NCBI RefSeq assembly: GCF_003544855.1
Contig: NZ_CP032101.1
Coordinates: 2,790,001 to 2,854,000 of the forward strand
DNA: 64,000 nt
Origin: Malaciobacter marinus
GTDB taxonomy: Bacteria > Campylobacterota > Campylobacteria > Campylobacterales > Arcobacteraceae
Direction of reading: 5' to 3'
The notes beneath the pieces are model-generated. The model had not been told where the DNA came from. It did no database searches and saw only the letters and a program-made list of their open reading frames with translations. Made by a program: the position numbers and the translations under genes. Below are positions 45,758 to 56,512 of the stretch, piece by piece (positions within the stretch are counted from its first letter, which is position 1; the number at the start of each line of letters is the position of its first letter).

Positions 45758-48133
45758 ATGTTTTCAAATTGGACGTTTGCGAAAAAACTTTTACTTAGTG
45801 TATTATCAGTTGTACTACTATCTTCTGTCATTAGTATTTTTTTAATCTCATCGAATACATATAGCTCATCAGAAAAATCTTCTAAAAAATACATAGACAC
45901 TCTTGCGAATAAATATGCCTTTGAGTCAAAGCAGGATTTAGAAAAAGCATTAACATCAGTTAGTTCATTAGCTAGTGTTATAAAACAAATGTATGAAAAC
46001 AATAGTTATTCAAAAGAGCTAATTACTAGTATTACAAAAGATATGTTAGTAAATGCTGATTTTGCCCTTGCAATGGCAGTTGATTTAGATTCTAATATAC
46101 TTTTTGAAAATGACTTATCATCAGCTAGTACAAATGGTCATGATAAAGAAGGTAGATTTGCTCCTTATTTATACAAATCAAACTCTAAAATCATACTAGA
46201 GGGACTTACTACTGTATCTGAGGGTAGAGAGTGGGTAGATGTTCCAAGACAAACACAAAAAGTTTATGTAACAGAACCATATAATTATGAAGTTGATGGG
46301 AAAAATATATTAATGGTTACTGTTTCAGCTCCAATTATTACATCAAAAAATAAATTCTTAGGAGCTACAACAATTGATATTTCTTTAGATAGTTTAGTTA
46401 AGAAAATTGGAAAAATTAAGATTTTTGAGACTGGATATGGATTTTTATTATCTGATAAAGGAACAATTGTAGGCCATCCAGATAAAACTGTATTAACAAA
46501 AAATATATCTGACAACAAAGATTATAAACAAGCAGAAGATATAATAAAATCGATAAATGAGAATAAAGCTTTTAATTATGAAAGAAAAACACCTACAACA
46601 AACACTTACTCTTACTACCATATAGAACCTTTTGAATTAGGGAAAAGTGATGTAAAATGGGCACTTGGTCTTACAATGCCAAAAGATGAATATTTAAAAG
46701 ATGCAAATGATATGCAACTGTTTTCTATAATAATTGGTATTGTTAGTTTTATAGTTGTTGCTTTTGTTATATTAATTGGAACAAGAACACTAAGTAAAAA
46801 TCTTACTACAATTACTAATGGATTAGAATCATTTTTTAAATACTTAAATAAAGAGAATAAAGAGCATACAAAAATAGAAATTAACTCAAATGATGAATTT
46901 GGCAAAATGTCAAAAATGATAAATGACAATATAAATCAAACACAAGAATTAATTGAACAAGATAATAAATTAATTCAAAATGTTAAAGAAGTGGTTACAC
47001 AAGTAAAAAATGGACATTTAAAACATAGAATTAATACCTCAACACAAAATCAAAGTTTAGAAGAATTAAAAGTAATATTTAATGAAATGATAGAAGCTAT
47101 TTCTACTAATATATCTGATGATTTAAACAAAATAGAAGAAGCACTAAGCAAATATCAAAAACTTGACTTTACATATAGAATTAAAGATGCAAGTGGAAAA
47201 ACGGTAGATGGTTTTAATGCACTTGCAAATATAATAAATGAAATGTTAATAGAGAATAAAACAAATGGTTTAACTTTACAAGATAGTGCTAATATTTTAT
47301 TATCAAATGTTGGTACTTTAAGTCAATCTTCAAACGAAGCGGCTGCTAGTATTGAAGAAACAGCTGCGGCTATTGAAGAAATAACAGCAAATATTAAACA
47401 TAATAATGAAAATGTATTGAAAATGGCTCAAAATGCAAATACTTTAAAAAATTCAGCAACTGAGGGTGAAACTTTAGCTTCACAAACAACTATTGCAATG
47501 GATGAAATAAATACACAAGTAACATCAATAAATGATGCGATAACAGTAATTGATCAAATCGCTTTCCAAACAAATATATTATCACTAAATGCAGCAGTTG
47601 AAGCTGCAACTGCTGGTGAATTAGGGAAAGGCTTTGCTGTTGTTGCAGGTGAAGTAAGAAACCTTGCTAGTAGAAGTGCGCAAGCTGCTAAAGAGATTAA
47701 ATCCATAGTTGAAAATGCTACTGTAAAAGCAAATAATGGTAAAGATATTTCAGATAAAATGATTCATGGATACAAAAATTTAAATGAAAATGTAGCAAAA
47801 ACCTTAGAATTAATCGATGATATCTCAAATGCAAGTAAAGAACAAAGTACAGGAATAACTCAAATTAATGATGCTGTAAATATGCTAGATAGACAAACAC
47901 AACAAAATGCATCAATTGCCAATGATACAAAAGATATTGCTAATCAAACACAAATAATTGCAAATGAGATTGTTGAAGAAACAAATAAAAAAGAGTTTTT
48001 AGGAAAAGAAAGTACAAAAGCAAAAAAAATAGAAAACTCTATAATAGATACAAAAAGTAAAAAAGATAATAATCCTTTAAAAAAACAAAAAATAATCAAC
48101 TCAAATAAAAATGAAGATTGGGAAAGTTTTTAG
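45758..48133 (+). CDS. Methyl-accepting chemotaxis protein with double-Cache sensor, second copy
   Basis: 791 residues from the ATG at 45758 ([18 protein letters not shown]), with GAGGGAG upstream; the frame extends back to 45695 without a better start. Same architecture as the receptor at 21076: TM1, dCache ([34 protein letters not shown]), TM2, HAMP region, and tip [20 protein letters not shown]. Ends DWESF, a CheR/CheB-type tether. Its promoter lacks the carnitine operator, so it probably reports a different ligand. A weak 6-bp hairpin follows the stop. Confidence 0.88.
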   Translation: MFSNWTFAKKLLLSVLSVVLLSSVISIFLISSNTYSSSEKSSKKYIDTLANKYAFESKQDLEKALTSVSSLASVIKQMYENNSYSKELITSITKDMLVNADFALAMAVDLDSNILFENDLSSASTNGHDKEGRFAPYLYKSNSKIILEGLTTVSEGREWVDVPRQTQKVYVTEPYNYEVDGKNILMVTVSAPIITSKNKFLGATTIDISLDSLVKKIGKIKIFETGYGFLLSDKGTIVGHPDKTVLTKNISDNKDYKQAEDIIKSINENKAFNYERKTPTTNTYSYYHIEPFELGKSDVKWALGLTMPKDEYLKDANDMQLFSIIIGIVSFIVVAFVILIGTRTLSKNLTTITNGLESFFKYLNKENKEHTKIEINSNDEFGKMSKMINDNINQTQELIEQDNKLIQNVKEVVTQVKNGHLKHRINTSTQNQSLEELKVIFNEMIEAISTNISDDLNKIEEALSKYQKLDFTYRIKDASGKTVDGFNALANIINEMLIENKTNGLTLQDSANILLSNVGTLSQSSNEAAASIEETAAAIEEITANIKHNNENVLKMAQNANTLKNSATEGETLASQTTIAMDEINTQVTSINDAITVIDQIAFQTNILSLNAAVEAATAGELGKGFAVVAGEVRNLASRSAQAAKEIKSIVENATVKANNGKDISDKMIHGYKNLNENVAKTLELIDDISNASKEQSTGITQINDAVNMLDRQTQQNASIANDTKDIANQTQIIANEIVEETNKKEFLGKESTKAKKIENSIIDTKSKKDNNPLKKQKIINSNKNEDWESF

Positions 48134-48285
48134 ACTTTCTTTCTTCATATTTTTTCTTAAAAAAACAAATTAATCCAATATAAGCATTTATTATAAGTTA
48201 AGCTTATGTTTACTTATGTTTATTATAAGGTTGTTTTATATACAATATTTGTAACAATACTGTTACTATATTAAAGGAAAAGATT

Positions 48286-49671
48286 ATGAGTCAAGAAAAA
48301 AATGAATACTTAAAAAAGACTCCTTATAGAATTAAAAGATATTATGCATATGTTTTAGCAACAATTGTTGCTTTAGTTGTACCTTTTATAAAAATTGATG
48401 GTAATCACATTTTTTTATTATCATTTGACAAAAAACAATTGCATTTATTAGGTGTAGCATTTGATATGCAAGAGCTTTACTTAATGCCATTTTTATTAAT
48501 GCTACTATTTTTAGGAATTTTTGCTGCTACTTCAATTGGGGGAAGAGCATGGTGTGGGTGGGCCTGTCCACAAACAATTTTTAGGGTTATTTACAGAGAT
48601 TTAATTGAAACAAAACTTTTAGGTCTTAGAAGAATAAAAAATAAACAAAAAGAACCAAATTGGAGAAAAGCTGAAAATGCTTCAAAAAGATTACTTGCCA
48701 TATTAATATGGTCTGTTTTAGCTTTAGTTGCAGCTGCTGATTTTTTATGGTATTTTGTTCCTCCTGAAGATTTTTTTGCATACTTACAAAACCCTATGGA
48801 TCATATGTTTTTAATTGGTTTTGTTTTAGCAATTGCTGCTTTTTTAATCTATGATGTTATCTTCTTAAAAGAAGATTTCTGTGTTTATGTGTGTCCTTAC
48901 TCAAGAGTTCAATCTGTACTATATGATAACAATACATACCAAGCAATTTACTCTACTAATAGAGGTGGTAATATTTACAATGATAAAAATGATAAAGTTA
49001 TTTTCAAACAAAAAGATTTACCAGATGAAAAAAATGAGTGTACCACATGTGAAGCGTGTGTAACTGTTTGTCCTACACATATTGATATTAGAAAAGGTTT
49101 ACAACTTGAATGTATTAACTGTTTAGAATGTGTTGATGCATGTACAACTGTTATGGGTAAACTTGGGAAGCCTTCACTTGTTCAATGGTCAAGTACAAAT
49201 GAGATTAAGCATAATAATGAAACAAAGATTGTTAGAAAATCAACTATTATGTACACAGTTGCTTTATTAGTTGTAGTTGCTTTATTATTTATAATGGGTG
49301 GAAAAAAAGAGCATATGCTTTTAAATATTAATAAAACTACTGAATTATATAAAATAAAAGAAGATAATGAAGTTGCAAATAACTTCTTATTTTTATTCCA
49401 AAATACTGATTCAAAAAGACATACATATGATTTAGAAGTAGTAGGAAATGATGACATTGTAATTGAAAGATTTAAACCTTTTTCTCTTGCACCAAATAAA
49501 TTAAGAAAAAAAGTTGTTGTATTAAGTACTAAAAAAAGATTAGTTACTGATAACTCAAAAGATACTCCAATTACTATTACAATAAGAGCATTTGCAAAAG
49601 ATGACCCTAAAAAAATCAGCGTTATTAGAGAAGCTGTATTTATTTATCCAAGAGCAGACAAATTTAAATAA
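48286..49671 (+). CDS. ccoG: Cytochrome c oxidase accessory protein CcoG (RdxA/FixG)
   Basis: 461 residues. Several TM segments, the WCGWACPQTIFR motif, CVYVCPYSRVQSVLYD, two ferredoxin-type 4Fe-4S sets (CTTCEACVTVCP and CINCLECVDAC), and a C-terminal immunoglobulin-like domain (about 345-460). In other bacteria it reduces copper for assembly of cbb3 oxidase. No ccoNOPQ genes are in the window. Confidence 0.93.
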   Translation: MSQEKNEYLKKTPYRIKRYYAYVLATIVALVVPFIKIDGNHIFLLSFDKKQLHLLGVAFDMQELYLMPFLLMLLFLGIFAATSIGGRAWCGWACPQTIFRVIYRDLIETKLLGLRRIKNKQKEPNWRKAENASKRLLAILIWSVLALVAAADFLWYFVPPEDFFAYLQNPMDHMFLIGFVLAIAAFLIYDVIFLKEDFCVYVCPYSRVQSVLYDNNTYQAIYSTNRGGNIYNDKNDKVIFKQKDLPDEKNECTTCEACVTVCPTHIDIRKGLQLECINCLECVDACTTVMGKLGKPSLVQWSSTNEIKHNNETKIVRKSTIMYTVALLVVVALLFIMGGKKEHMLLNINKTTELYKIKEDNEVANNFLFLFQNTDSKRHTYDLEVVGNDDIVIERFKPFSLAPNKLRKKVVVLSTKKRLVTDNSKDTPITITIRAFAKDDPKKISVIREAVFIYPRADKFK

Positions 49672-49704
49672 TTAAGTAAAAGAGAAAAACTCTCTTTTGC
49701 TTAA
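49672..49704 (+). terminator. Terminator after ccoG
   Basis: 14-bp stem: TTAAGTAAAAGAGA (49672-49685) / TCTCTTTTGCTTAA (49691-49704), one T-G pair, 5-nt loop. A TATAAT-like -10 for pyrG follows near 49732. Confidence 0.65.
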
Positions 49705-49771
49705 CTTCTTCTTAATTCAGATTACGATATAATCGCGAAATTATTATTATCAATTTTTTATGGAGTTATTA

Positions 49772-51391
49772 ATGACAAAATTCATTTTTGTAACGGGTGG
49801 AGTTCTAAGTTCTTTAGGTAAAGGGATCACTTCAGCTTCAATTGCAACAATATTAAAACAATCTGGACTTAAAGTAAGTATGCTTAAAATTGACCCTTAC
49901 TTAAATGTTGATCCAGGGACTATGAGTCCATTAGAACATGGAGAAGTTTTTGTTACTGCAGATGGTGCAGAAACTGACCTTGATCTTGGACATTACGAAA
50001 GATTTATAGATGCTACTTTAAGTGCAAAAAACAATTTTACAACTGGACAAGTATATCAATCAGTTATAAAAAGAGAAAGAGAAGGTGGATATTTAGGTAA
50101 AACTATTCAAGTAATTCCTCATGTAGTTGATGAGATTAAAAATAGAATTCTAAATGCAGGTGAAGGGCATGACTTTTTAATTGTTGAGCTTGGTGGAACA
50201 GTAGGAGATATTGAGGGCTTACCATTTATGGAAGCAATAAGAGAATTAAGACATGACTTACCAAAAACAAATACTATGAATATGCATGTTACTCTAATCC
50301 CATATATAGCAGCAGCTGGTGAACTAAAAACAAAACCTTCACAACACTCTGTTCAAGAATTAAGAAGAATTGGTATAACTCCTCATGTTTTAGTATGTAG
50401 AACAGAACAAGATCTTCCTAAAGATTTAAAAAGAAAACTTGCAATGTCATGTGATGTTGAATATGATGCAGTAATAGAGTGTGGTGATGCAGCCTCAATT
50501 TATCAAGTTCCTTTAAATTTTATAAAAGAAGGAATACTAAATCCTTTATCTAATCATTTTAATATAAAATTAAAACCAAATATGGATAAATGGAGTACAT
50601 TAGTAAAACATATTATTCTTCCTCAACATGAAGTTTCAATAGCATTTGTAGGTAAATATTTAGATTTAAAAGAGTCTTACAAGTCTTTAATCGAAGCACT
50701 AGTTCATGCTGGAGCACATTTAAATACTAGAATAAATATTAATTGGTGTGATAGTGAAAGAATTGAAGATGTAGGAGCATATGAAGTTATACAAAATTCT
50801 GATGCGATTTTAGTTGCTGGTGGTTTTGGACACAGAGGGGTAAAAGGAAAACTTGAAGCAATAAAATATGCAAGAGAAAATAAAGTTCCTTACTTAGGTA
50901 TTTGCTTAGGTATGCAATTAGCTATTGTTGAGTATTGCAGAAATGTATTAGAAATAGAAGATGCAAACTCAATTGAGTTTGATGCAGATTCTAAAAATCC
51001 AGTAATATACTTAATTGATGAATTCATTGATCAAAGTGGTGAAAAGCAGTTAAGAACTCATGAATCACCAATGGGTGGAACAATGAGACTTGGAGAGTAT
51101 CCATTTGAACCAAAAGAGGGAACAAAGCTTAAAAAAGCTTATGGAAATGAAGATATTTATTATGAAAGACATAGACATAGATATGAAGCAAATCCAAAAT
51201 ATAAAGAAGCTTTAGAAAATGCAGGAATGATTATATCTGGTGAATCAAATGGTCTTATTGAAGCAGTTGAAATAAAAGATCATCCATGGTTTGTTGGAGT
51301 ACAATTTCATCCAGAGTTTACTTCACATTTAGAAACACCTAATCCAATTATATTAGAGTTTGTAAAACAAGCAACAAAAAATATTAACTAA
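49772..51391 (+). CDS. pyrG: CTP synthase
   Basis: 539 residues from the ATG at 49772 ([22 protein letters not shown] 6 bases upstream); an in-frame ATG at 49760 is rejected. N-terminal amidoligase domain with the [14 protein letters not shown]-loop, [16 protein letters not shown], and C-terminal class I glutaminase with nucleophile Cys in GICLGMQ and FHPEF. Converts UTP to CTP. Stop overlaps the recJ start (TAATG). Confidence 0.97.
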   Translation: MTKFIFVTGGVLSSLGKGITSASIATILKQSGLKVSMLKIDPYLNVDPGTMSPLEHGEVFVTADGAETDLDLGHYERFIDATLSAKNNFTTGQVYQSVIKREREGGYLGKTIQVIPHVVDEIKNRILNAGEGHDFLIVELGGTVGDIEGLPFMEAIRELRHDLPKTNTMNMHVTLIPYIAAAGELKTKPSQHSVQELRRIGITPHVLVCRTEQDLPKDLKRKLAMSCDVEYDAVIECGDAASIYQVPLNFIKEGILNPLSNHFNIKLKPNMDKWSTLVKHIILPQHEVSIAFVGKYLDLKESYKSLIEALVHAGAHLNTRININWCDSERIEDVGAYEVIQNSDAILVAGGFGHRGVKGKLEAIKYARENKVPYLGICLGMQLAIVEYCRNVLEIEDANSIEFDADSKNPVIYLIDEFIDQSGEKQLRTHESPMGGTMRLGEYPFEPKEGTKLKKAYGNEDIYYERHRHRYEANPKYKEALENAGMIISGESNGLIEAVEIKDHPWFVGVQFHPEFTSHLETPNPIILEFVKQATKNIN

Positions 51392-52962
51392 TGCAAAAAG
51401 TAACAAAACAGATACTTTTTGAACTTCTATTAGCTAGACATAAGGATAATCCTTATGCAAAGCTAAGTGACATACCTAATCCTTTTTTATTAAAAGATAT
51501 CAAAATAGCAGTAAAAAGAATTAAAACTGCAATTTTAAATAATGAAACTATTACAATTGTAGGTGATTATGACGTTGATGGCGTTGTATCTACTGCAATA
51601 ATGATTGATTTTTTTAATAAAGTAGGATATAAAGTTAATCACATAATTCCAAATAGATTTGAACATGGATATGGTTTATCTCCTAAGATTGTTAAATTAA
51701 TTGATAGTGGTTTAGTTATCACTGTTGATAATGGAATTAGTGCTGTACAAGCCTCAAAAGAGCTTATGCAAAAAGGGATTGATTTAATTATTACAGATCA
51801 TCACACTGTAGGAGACACTCTTCCAACTGCCCTTGCAATTGTAAATCCAAAACAAGATGATTGTACCTTTCCTTTTAAAGAGATTTGTGGAGCACAAGTT
51901 GCGTGGTATTTATGTGCTGCAATAAAAAGTGAATTAAACTTACAAATAAATATGGCAGATTTTTTAGATTTATTGTGTATTGCTGTAATTGCAGATATTA
52001 TGCCTATGACTAGTCTAAATTATACAATAGTAAGGCATGGACTTAAAAGACTTAAGCAATCAAATAGAGCCTCACTAAAAAAACTTGATGAAGTATTAGC
52101 TAAAAAGTTTTATGTTTCTGATGATATAGGTTTTATGATTGCTCCTAAAATTAATAGTGCAGGAAGAATGGATGATGCTTCGATTGCACTATCTTTTTTA
52201 TTATCAAAAAATGAGTACGAAGCAAATGACTCTTTAAGTTTACTTGATGAATTAAATAATTATAGAAAAAGCTTGCAAGAAGAGATATCAAATAAAGCTA
52301 CACAAGCAATAAACCATGAACACAATGTAATTGTTGTATGGGGTGAAAATTGGCATGAGGGTGTTATAGGAATAGTTGCTTCAAAACTTTCAAATACTTT
52401 TAAAAAACCAGCTTTTGTATTTTCTGTTAAAAATGGTATTGCAAAAGGAAGTGCAAGAGCAAATGCTAAGATAAATCTACATACTCTAATTACTCAATGT
52501 TCATCACTTTTAAAAGGTTTTGGTGGTCATAAAAATGCTGCTGGATTATCTTTAGAAGAAAAGAATTTACAAACTTTTCAAGAAAAAATAAACTCACTTG
52601 TAATTGATATTGAACAAGAAGATTTACATATAGAGTATGAGTGTTTAGGAGAACTTGATGTATCAAGTGTTGATTTAGAGTTCTTATCAATTATTGAAAA
52701 ATTTGAACCATATGGATTAGAAAATAAAAAACCTATTTTTCAAATAAGCAATGCAAAGGTTTTAAAATCTGAATTTATAGGAAAAGATAAAAATCATTTA
52801 AAGCTTTTACTTAGTAGCAATGGGAATATTTTTGAAGCTTTAAAATTTCACTATAATAAACCAATAAACAAAGAGTTTATTGATATTATAGTTTCTATTA
52901 ATAAAAACGAATTTAGGGGTGAGGTAAATGCACAGTTTTTAATAGAGGATATAGTTTTATAA
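51391..52962 (+). CDS. recJ: Single-stranded-DNA-specific exonuclease RecJ
   Basis: 523 residues, DHH phosphoesterase. Motifs VGDYDVDGVVST, ITDHHTVGD, VNPKQDDCTFPFK, and DHHA1 GFGGHKNAAGLS. Trims 5' ends in recombination and mismatch repair. One-base overlap with pyrG; convergent overlap of 6 bp with the lipoprotein gene after it. Confidence 0.93.
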   Translation: MQKVTKQILFELLLARHKDNPYAKLSDIPNPFLLKDIKIAVKRIKTAILNNETITIVGDYDVDGVVSTAIMIDFFNKVGYKVNHIIPNRFEHGYGLSPKIVKLIDSGLVITVDNGISAVQASKELMQKGIDLIITDHHTVGDTLPTALAIVNPKQDDCTFPFKEICGAQVAWYLCAAIKSELNLQINMADFLDLLCIAVIADIMPMTSLNYTIVRHGLKRLKQSNRASLKKLDEVLAKKFYVSDDIGFMIAPKINSAGRMDDASIALSFLLSKNEYEANDSLSLLDELNNYRKSLQEEISNKATQAINHEHNVIVVWGENWHEGVIGIVASKLSNTFKKPAFVFSVKNGIAKGSARANAKINLHTLITQCSSLLKGFGGHKNAAGLSLEEKNLQTFQEKINSLVIDIEQEDLHIEYECLGELDVSSVDLEFLSIIEKFEPYGLENKKPIFQISNAKVLKSEFIGKDKNHLKLLLSSNGNIFEALKFHYNKPINKEFIDIIVSINKNEFRGEVNAQFLIEDIVL

Positions 52963-53532
52963 TACCATAGGTGCATAAACTTGAGTTATATCTGATTTTT
53001 TTTCTAATTGAATAATCTCTTCATCAATCATAATGCTTCCTTGAGAAGAACTTAGAATATTTCCTGTAGTTAAATCAATCATCTTTATAAATACAATTAA
53101 GTTCTTTGTAGTTAATGTATAAGTACCTACAAAAGCATATCTTGTATCTGTGATTTTTCTATTTATATCATTTACTTCTCTACTTAATAAGTTAAAACCA
53201 TTTGAGCCAATTGTAAAATGTTTTCGTAACTCAATCTCTTTTACAGTAATATCATTTGCAAGAAGTCTATCTTTAAGTGTTGAAGATAATAAAAATCCTA
53301 ATTTTGATCTATTTTCTAATCTATCTATATTTACAAAATCAGAAACTAAAACTGTATCTGTAAGATATAAATTTTCATTTAATTTTTTTACTGATTTTTC
53401 TACCAATGAGTTTACAAAAGAGTGAAAATTATTAGAACCATCAATATTTTTATAAACACATGATGTTAAAATTGTAGCTAAAAATAATAAAGCAAAAAAT
53501 TGCTTTATTATCTTAAAATAAGGGTGTTTCAT
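52957..53532 (-). CDS. FlgO-like lipoprotein (second of a pair)
   Basis: 191 residues. Lipoprotein signal with lipobox ILTSC (Cys about residue 25). Contains the FlgO-domain pattern TDTVLVSDFVNIDRLENRSKLGFLL...LKDRL and DTRYAFVGTYTLTTKNLIVFIKMIDLTTG. FlgO proteins are outer membrane lipoproteins tied to flagella in Vibrio and Campylobacter. It follows a related gene by 8 bp, and both differ enough to be old paralogues. No flagellar gene is adjacent. Confidence 0.75.
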   Translation of the reverse strand: MKHPYFKIIKQFFALLFLATILTSCVYKNIDGSNNFHSFVNSLVEKSVKKLNENLYLTDTVLVSDFVNIDRLENRSKLGFLLSSTLKDRLLANDITVKEIELRKHFTIGSNGFNLLSREVNDINRKITDTRYAFVGTYTLTTKNLIVFIKMIDLTTGNILSSSQGSIMIDEEIIQLEKKSDITQVYAPMVL

Positions 53533-53540
53533 CTAAATGC

Positions 53541-54209
53541 TTACTTTTTTTCTTTTATAATTTTAACTGTTCTTGGAGGTTTACAATCTTTGAAAATTAC
53601 ACAATCATTTCTTTTATTGTGTTGATAAATTGCTCTTGAACTTGAAATAATTCTTCCTGAAATATTATCTACAACTCTAGCATTTAAAACAATCTTTCCA
53701 AATTGTCTTGAGTATGTTCCAACAACAACATAAGTATTAGGAATTTTCTCTTTTAATTTACTAATATCTCTTGAAATAAAATATTCACCATCTTCATCAA
53801 TAGAAACATTTAATTGACCTCTAAATTCAATTACATTAAAACCTCTATTTGATAATTCATTTATTAAACTTTCGCTAATAACTCTACCAAACTCTGTAGT
53901 TTTTTTAAGATTATCAAGTCTAACAAATGAAGTAAAAAGTACAGGTTTATTTGTAGGTATTTTAGTATTTCTCATAATTTGAGTAGCCAAAGAATCAATT
54001 GTTCCCTCAAGTGTTCTTTGTGTAGTCACATGAAATTGTTTATCTTGTGCAACTTTTAAATACTCTTTTGTTACTTGAACTTTTCGATTTTCTATTTGTA
54101 AGTTTGAATCTTGTTTAGAATTAACAGAATTTTGCGTATATGCGCATCCTGTAGCTATTAAAATTATAGCTATTGCACCTAAAGTAGTCTTGATAAAAGA
54201 TTTAAGCAT
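53541..54209 (-). CDS. FlgO family outer membrane lipoprotein
   Basis: 222 residues. Lipobox IATGC (Cys about residue 22). FlgO domain: PVLFTSFVRLDNLKKTTEFG, ISESLINELSNRGFNVIEFR, and TYVVVGTYSRQFGKIVLNARVVD. First gene of the two-gene lipoprotein operon, divergent from the DJ-1 gene. The tail NDCVIFKDC holds a possible disulfide pair. Confidence 0.8.
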   Translation of the reverse strand: MLKSFIKTTLGAIAIILIATGCAYTQNSVNSKQDSNLQIENRKVQVTKEYLKVAQDKQFHVTTQRTLEGTIDSLATQIMRNTKIPTNKPVLFTSFVRLDNLKKTTEFGRVISESLINELSNRGFNVIEFRGQLNVSIDEDGEYFISRDISKLKEKIPNTYVVVGTYSRQFGKIVLNARVVDNISGRIISSSRAIYQHNKRNDCVIFKDCKPPRTVKIIKEKK

Positions 54210-54393
54210 GTATTCCCCTTTTTATAATTAGTTAAATTTTATTTAAATCAAACTTATAAACTCTTGAAAAGAGATGCTAGAAGACCCAAGAAATAGCCCT
54301 TTTGAAAACTTTTTAAGAAATTTTTCAAACTTTGAGAAAATATCAAGCTTTTTTTATTATAATTTATAAATATATATAAAAAAAGGAGACCAT

Positions 54394-54933
54394 ATGACAA
54401 GAGTTTTACTACCAATATCAAATGGGTTTGAAGAGATTGAAACTGTTTCAATAATTGATATATGCAGACGTGCAGAAATTGAAGTTACAATAGCTGCTGT
54501 TGAAGAGTTAGAAACAGTAGGTGCGCATAATATTACAATTACAGCAGATTGCAAACTTGAAGATGTAAACGGTGACTTTGATATGATTGTTTTATCAGGA
54601 GGATTACCAAATGCATTTACACTAGCAGAAGATAATTTTGTACAAAAAATTTTAAAAGAAATGAAGCAAGAAAATAAACTAATTGCTGCAATTTGTGCAG
54701 CACCTTATGCTTTACACAAAGCAGATGTACTAAATCAAAACTATACTTGTTATCCAAGTTTTGAAGAAAAAATAAGACTAGATGGTTACCATAAAGATGA
54801 TAATGTTGTAATTGATGATAATGTAATAACATCAAGAGGTCCAGCAACAGCAACACAATTTGCACTTGAAATTGTAAGAGCATTAAAAGGTGATGAAATT
54901 TATTCAAATGTTAAAAATGCAATATTAGCTTAG
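54394..54933 (+). CDS. DJ-1/PfpI family protein (YajL-like)
   Basis: 179 residues. Conserved acid GFEEIE near residues 11-16, nucleophile-elbow Cys in AAICAAPYAL, and C-terminal TSRGPATATQFALEIV, which is characteristic of the YajL/DJ-1 branch. Probably a stress-linked chaperone or glyoxalase/deglycase-type enzyme; activity in this family is debated. AAAAGGAG before the ATG; a 16-bp hairpin overlaps the 3' end. Confidence 0.88.
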   Translation: MTRVLLPISNGFEEIETVSIIDICRRAEIEVTIAAVEELETVGAHNITITADCKLEDVNGDFDMIVLSGGLPNAFTLAEDNFVQKILKEMKQENKLIAAICAAPYALHKADVLNQNYTCYPSFEEKIRLDGYHKDDNVVIDDNVITSRGPATATQFALEIVRALKGDEIYSNVKNAILA

Positions 54934-54949
54934 GCTAATATTGCATTTT
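54914..54949 (+). terminator. Terminator of the DJ-1 gene
   Basis: Perfect 16-bp stem: AAAATGCAATATTAGC (54914-54929) / GCTAATATTGCATTTT (54934-54949), loop TTAG. The stop codon is in the loop. Confidence 0.8.
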
Positions 54950-54992
54950 CATTTGTCGTTTAAATGTAACCATTATAATTTAAACTGTACAA

Positions 54993-55730
54993 ATGAAATA
55001 CAAAAGTATATTTATATCAGATATTCATCTTGGAACACGCTTTTCAAAAGCTAAAAATCTTCTTAGTTTTTTAAAACATAACAATTGTGAAAACCTCATC
55101 TTAGTAGGTGATATTATAGATGGTTGGGCAATAAAAAGAAAACTTATATGGCCCCAAACTCACTCAGATGTAATCCAGAAAATTCTAAAAAAAGCTAGGA
55201 AAGGTTGCAATGTTACATTTATTACAGGTAATCATGATGAGTTTTTAAGACCCTTTGTTCCTTTAATTTTAGGTAACTCTTTAAATATAACAAATGAATT
55301 AGAATACAATTCTATAAATGGTAAGAAATACTATATTACCCATGGAGATTTTTTTGATTCTATTACTATGACAAAAAAATGGATTGCAATATTAGGCGAT
55401 TATGGATATGATTTACTTCTATATTTAAACGCATTTTTAAATTTTTTTAGAAAAGAAGTTGGAGTTAAAAAATATTGGTCATTATCAAAATATGTAAAAG
55501 ATAGTGTAAAGTCTTCAGTCTCATTTATAAATGATTTTGAAATAGTTTTATCAAATCATGCAAAGAATAAAGGTTATGATGGTATTATTTGTGGACATAT
55601 TCATAAAGCAGAAATCAGGAAAATCGGTAGTATTGAATACTTAAATTGTGGTGACTGGGTAGAATCATGTACTGCAATAGCTGAGACTTATGAAGGTGAA
55701 TTTATTATTATTGATTGGTTAGATAAGTGA
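54993..55730 (+). CDS. Calcineurin-like metallophosphoesterase, LpxH-type UDP-2,3-diacylglucosamine hydrolase-like
   Basis: 245 residues. Metal motifs ISDIHLGTR, LVGDIIDGW, FITGNHDEF, ITHGDFFD and GHIHKAE in the order of LpxH/YbbF-type enzymes. LpxH would act between lpxA and lpxB in lipid A synthesis, but family members of this subgroup also include unrelated phosphatases. A TATAAT at 54974-54979 leaves only a short leader before the ATG and no clear Shine-Dalgarno. Overlaps the patatin gene (GTGA). Confidence 0.75.
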   Translation: MKYKSIFISDIHLGTRFSKAKNLLSFLKHNNCENLILVGDIIDGWAIKRKLIWPQTHSDVIQKILKKARKGCNVTFITGNHDEFLRPFVPLILGNSLNITNELEYNSINGKKYYITHGDFFDSITMTKKWIAILGDYGYDLLLYLNAFLNFFRKEVGVKKYWSLSKYVKDSVKSSVSFINDFEIVLSNHAKNKGYDGIICGHIHKAEIRKIGSIEYLNCGDWVESCTAIAETYEGEFIIIDWLDK

Positions 55731-56494
55731 AAACAAACTTAGCCCTAGCCTTAGGTGGAGGTGCTGCAAGAGGAGCATTTCACTTAGGTGCTTTACATTT
55801 TTTAGAAAAAAATAAAATAGATATAAAAGCTTATAGTGGTTCGTCTATTGGAAGTATTATTAGTGCATCTCATGCTAGTGGAATAAGTGCTAAGGAGCAA
55901 CTAAAAATTTTTGCTTCAAATGATTTAAAAAAAGCTATAAAATTTAATTATTTTAAAAATGGTCTTTTTAAAATTGATTATTCAAATAAAATTATAAATG
56001 AACTTTTTCCCATAAAAAAACTTGAAGAATTACCAAAACCTGTTTATGTTAATGCTTATGATATAAAAAAGAAAAAACTTCATTATTTTAGTAGTGGTGA
56101 TGTGGTTACTTTATGTATGGCTTCTAGTGCCTTAATCCCACTTTTTAAACCAATAAAATATAAAAATATGTATTTAATAGATGGAGGTTTATTTGATAAT
56201 GTCCCTATTAAACCTTTAGAAGATAAAGGATATGATATTTATGCAATTGATTTATTTCCTAAAAGAAAATCAAACAAAAAGAAAAAAACCTCACTTCTTA
56301 CATCTTTTAAAAGAAATTTCTTTAAAACTTTATATAAAAATCACTCTTACTCAATTTCCAATGCAAATTTTTATCTTGGAAGTACTCATATAAGGAGTTT
56401 TTCTCTATTTACTTTCAAAGAGCTTGATGATTGTTTTAATCTTGGTTTTAAAGAGGCTCAAAATCATTTTTTGGATATACTTAAAAAAACTTAA
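55727..56494 (+). CDS. Patatin-like phospholipase (RssA-like)
   Basis: 255 residues, GTG start overlapping the previous stop by 4 bp. Oxyanion loop GGGAARGAFHLG, nucleophile S40 in GSSIG, and the DGG aspartate (LIDGGLFDN): a complete Ser-Asp dyad. Cytoplasmic or membrane-associated lipid acyl hydrolase; substrate unknown. Coupling to an LpxH-like gene suggests membrane-lipid turnover. Confidence 0.88.
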   Translation: MKTNLALALGGGAARGAFHLGALHFLEKNKIDIKAYSGSSIGSIISASHASGISAKEQLKIFASNDLKKAIKFNYFKNGLFKIDYSNKIINELFPIKKLEELPKPVYVNAYDIKKKKLHYFSSGDVVTLCMASSALIPLFKPIKYKNMYLIDGGLFDNVPIKPLEDKGYDIYAIDLFPKRKSNKKKKTSLLTSFKRNFFKTLYKNHSYSISNANFYLGSTHIRSFSLFTFKELDDCFNLGFKEAQNHFLDILKKT

Positions 56495-56512
56495 TTAAAT
56501 AGAGATTTAAAC

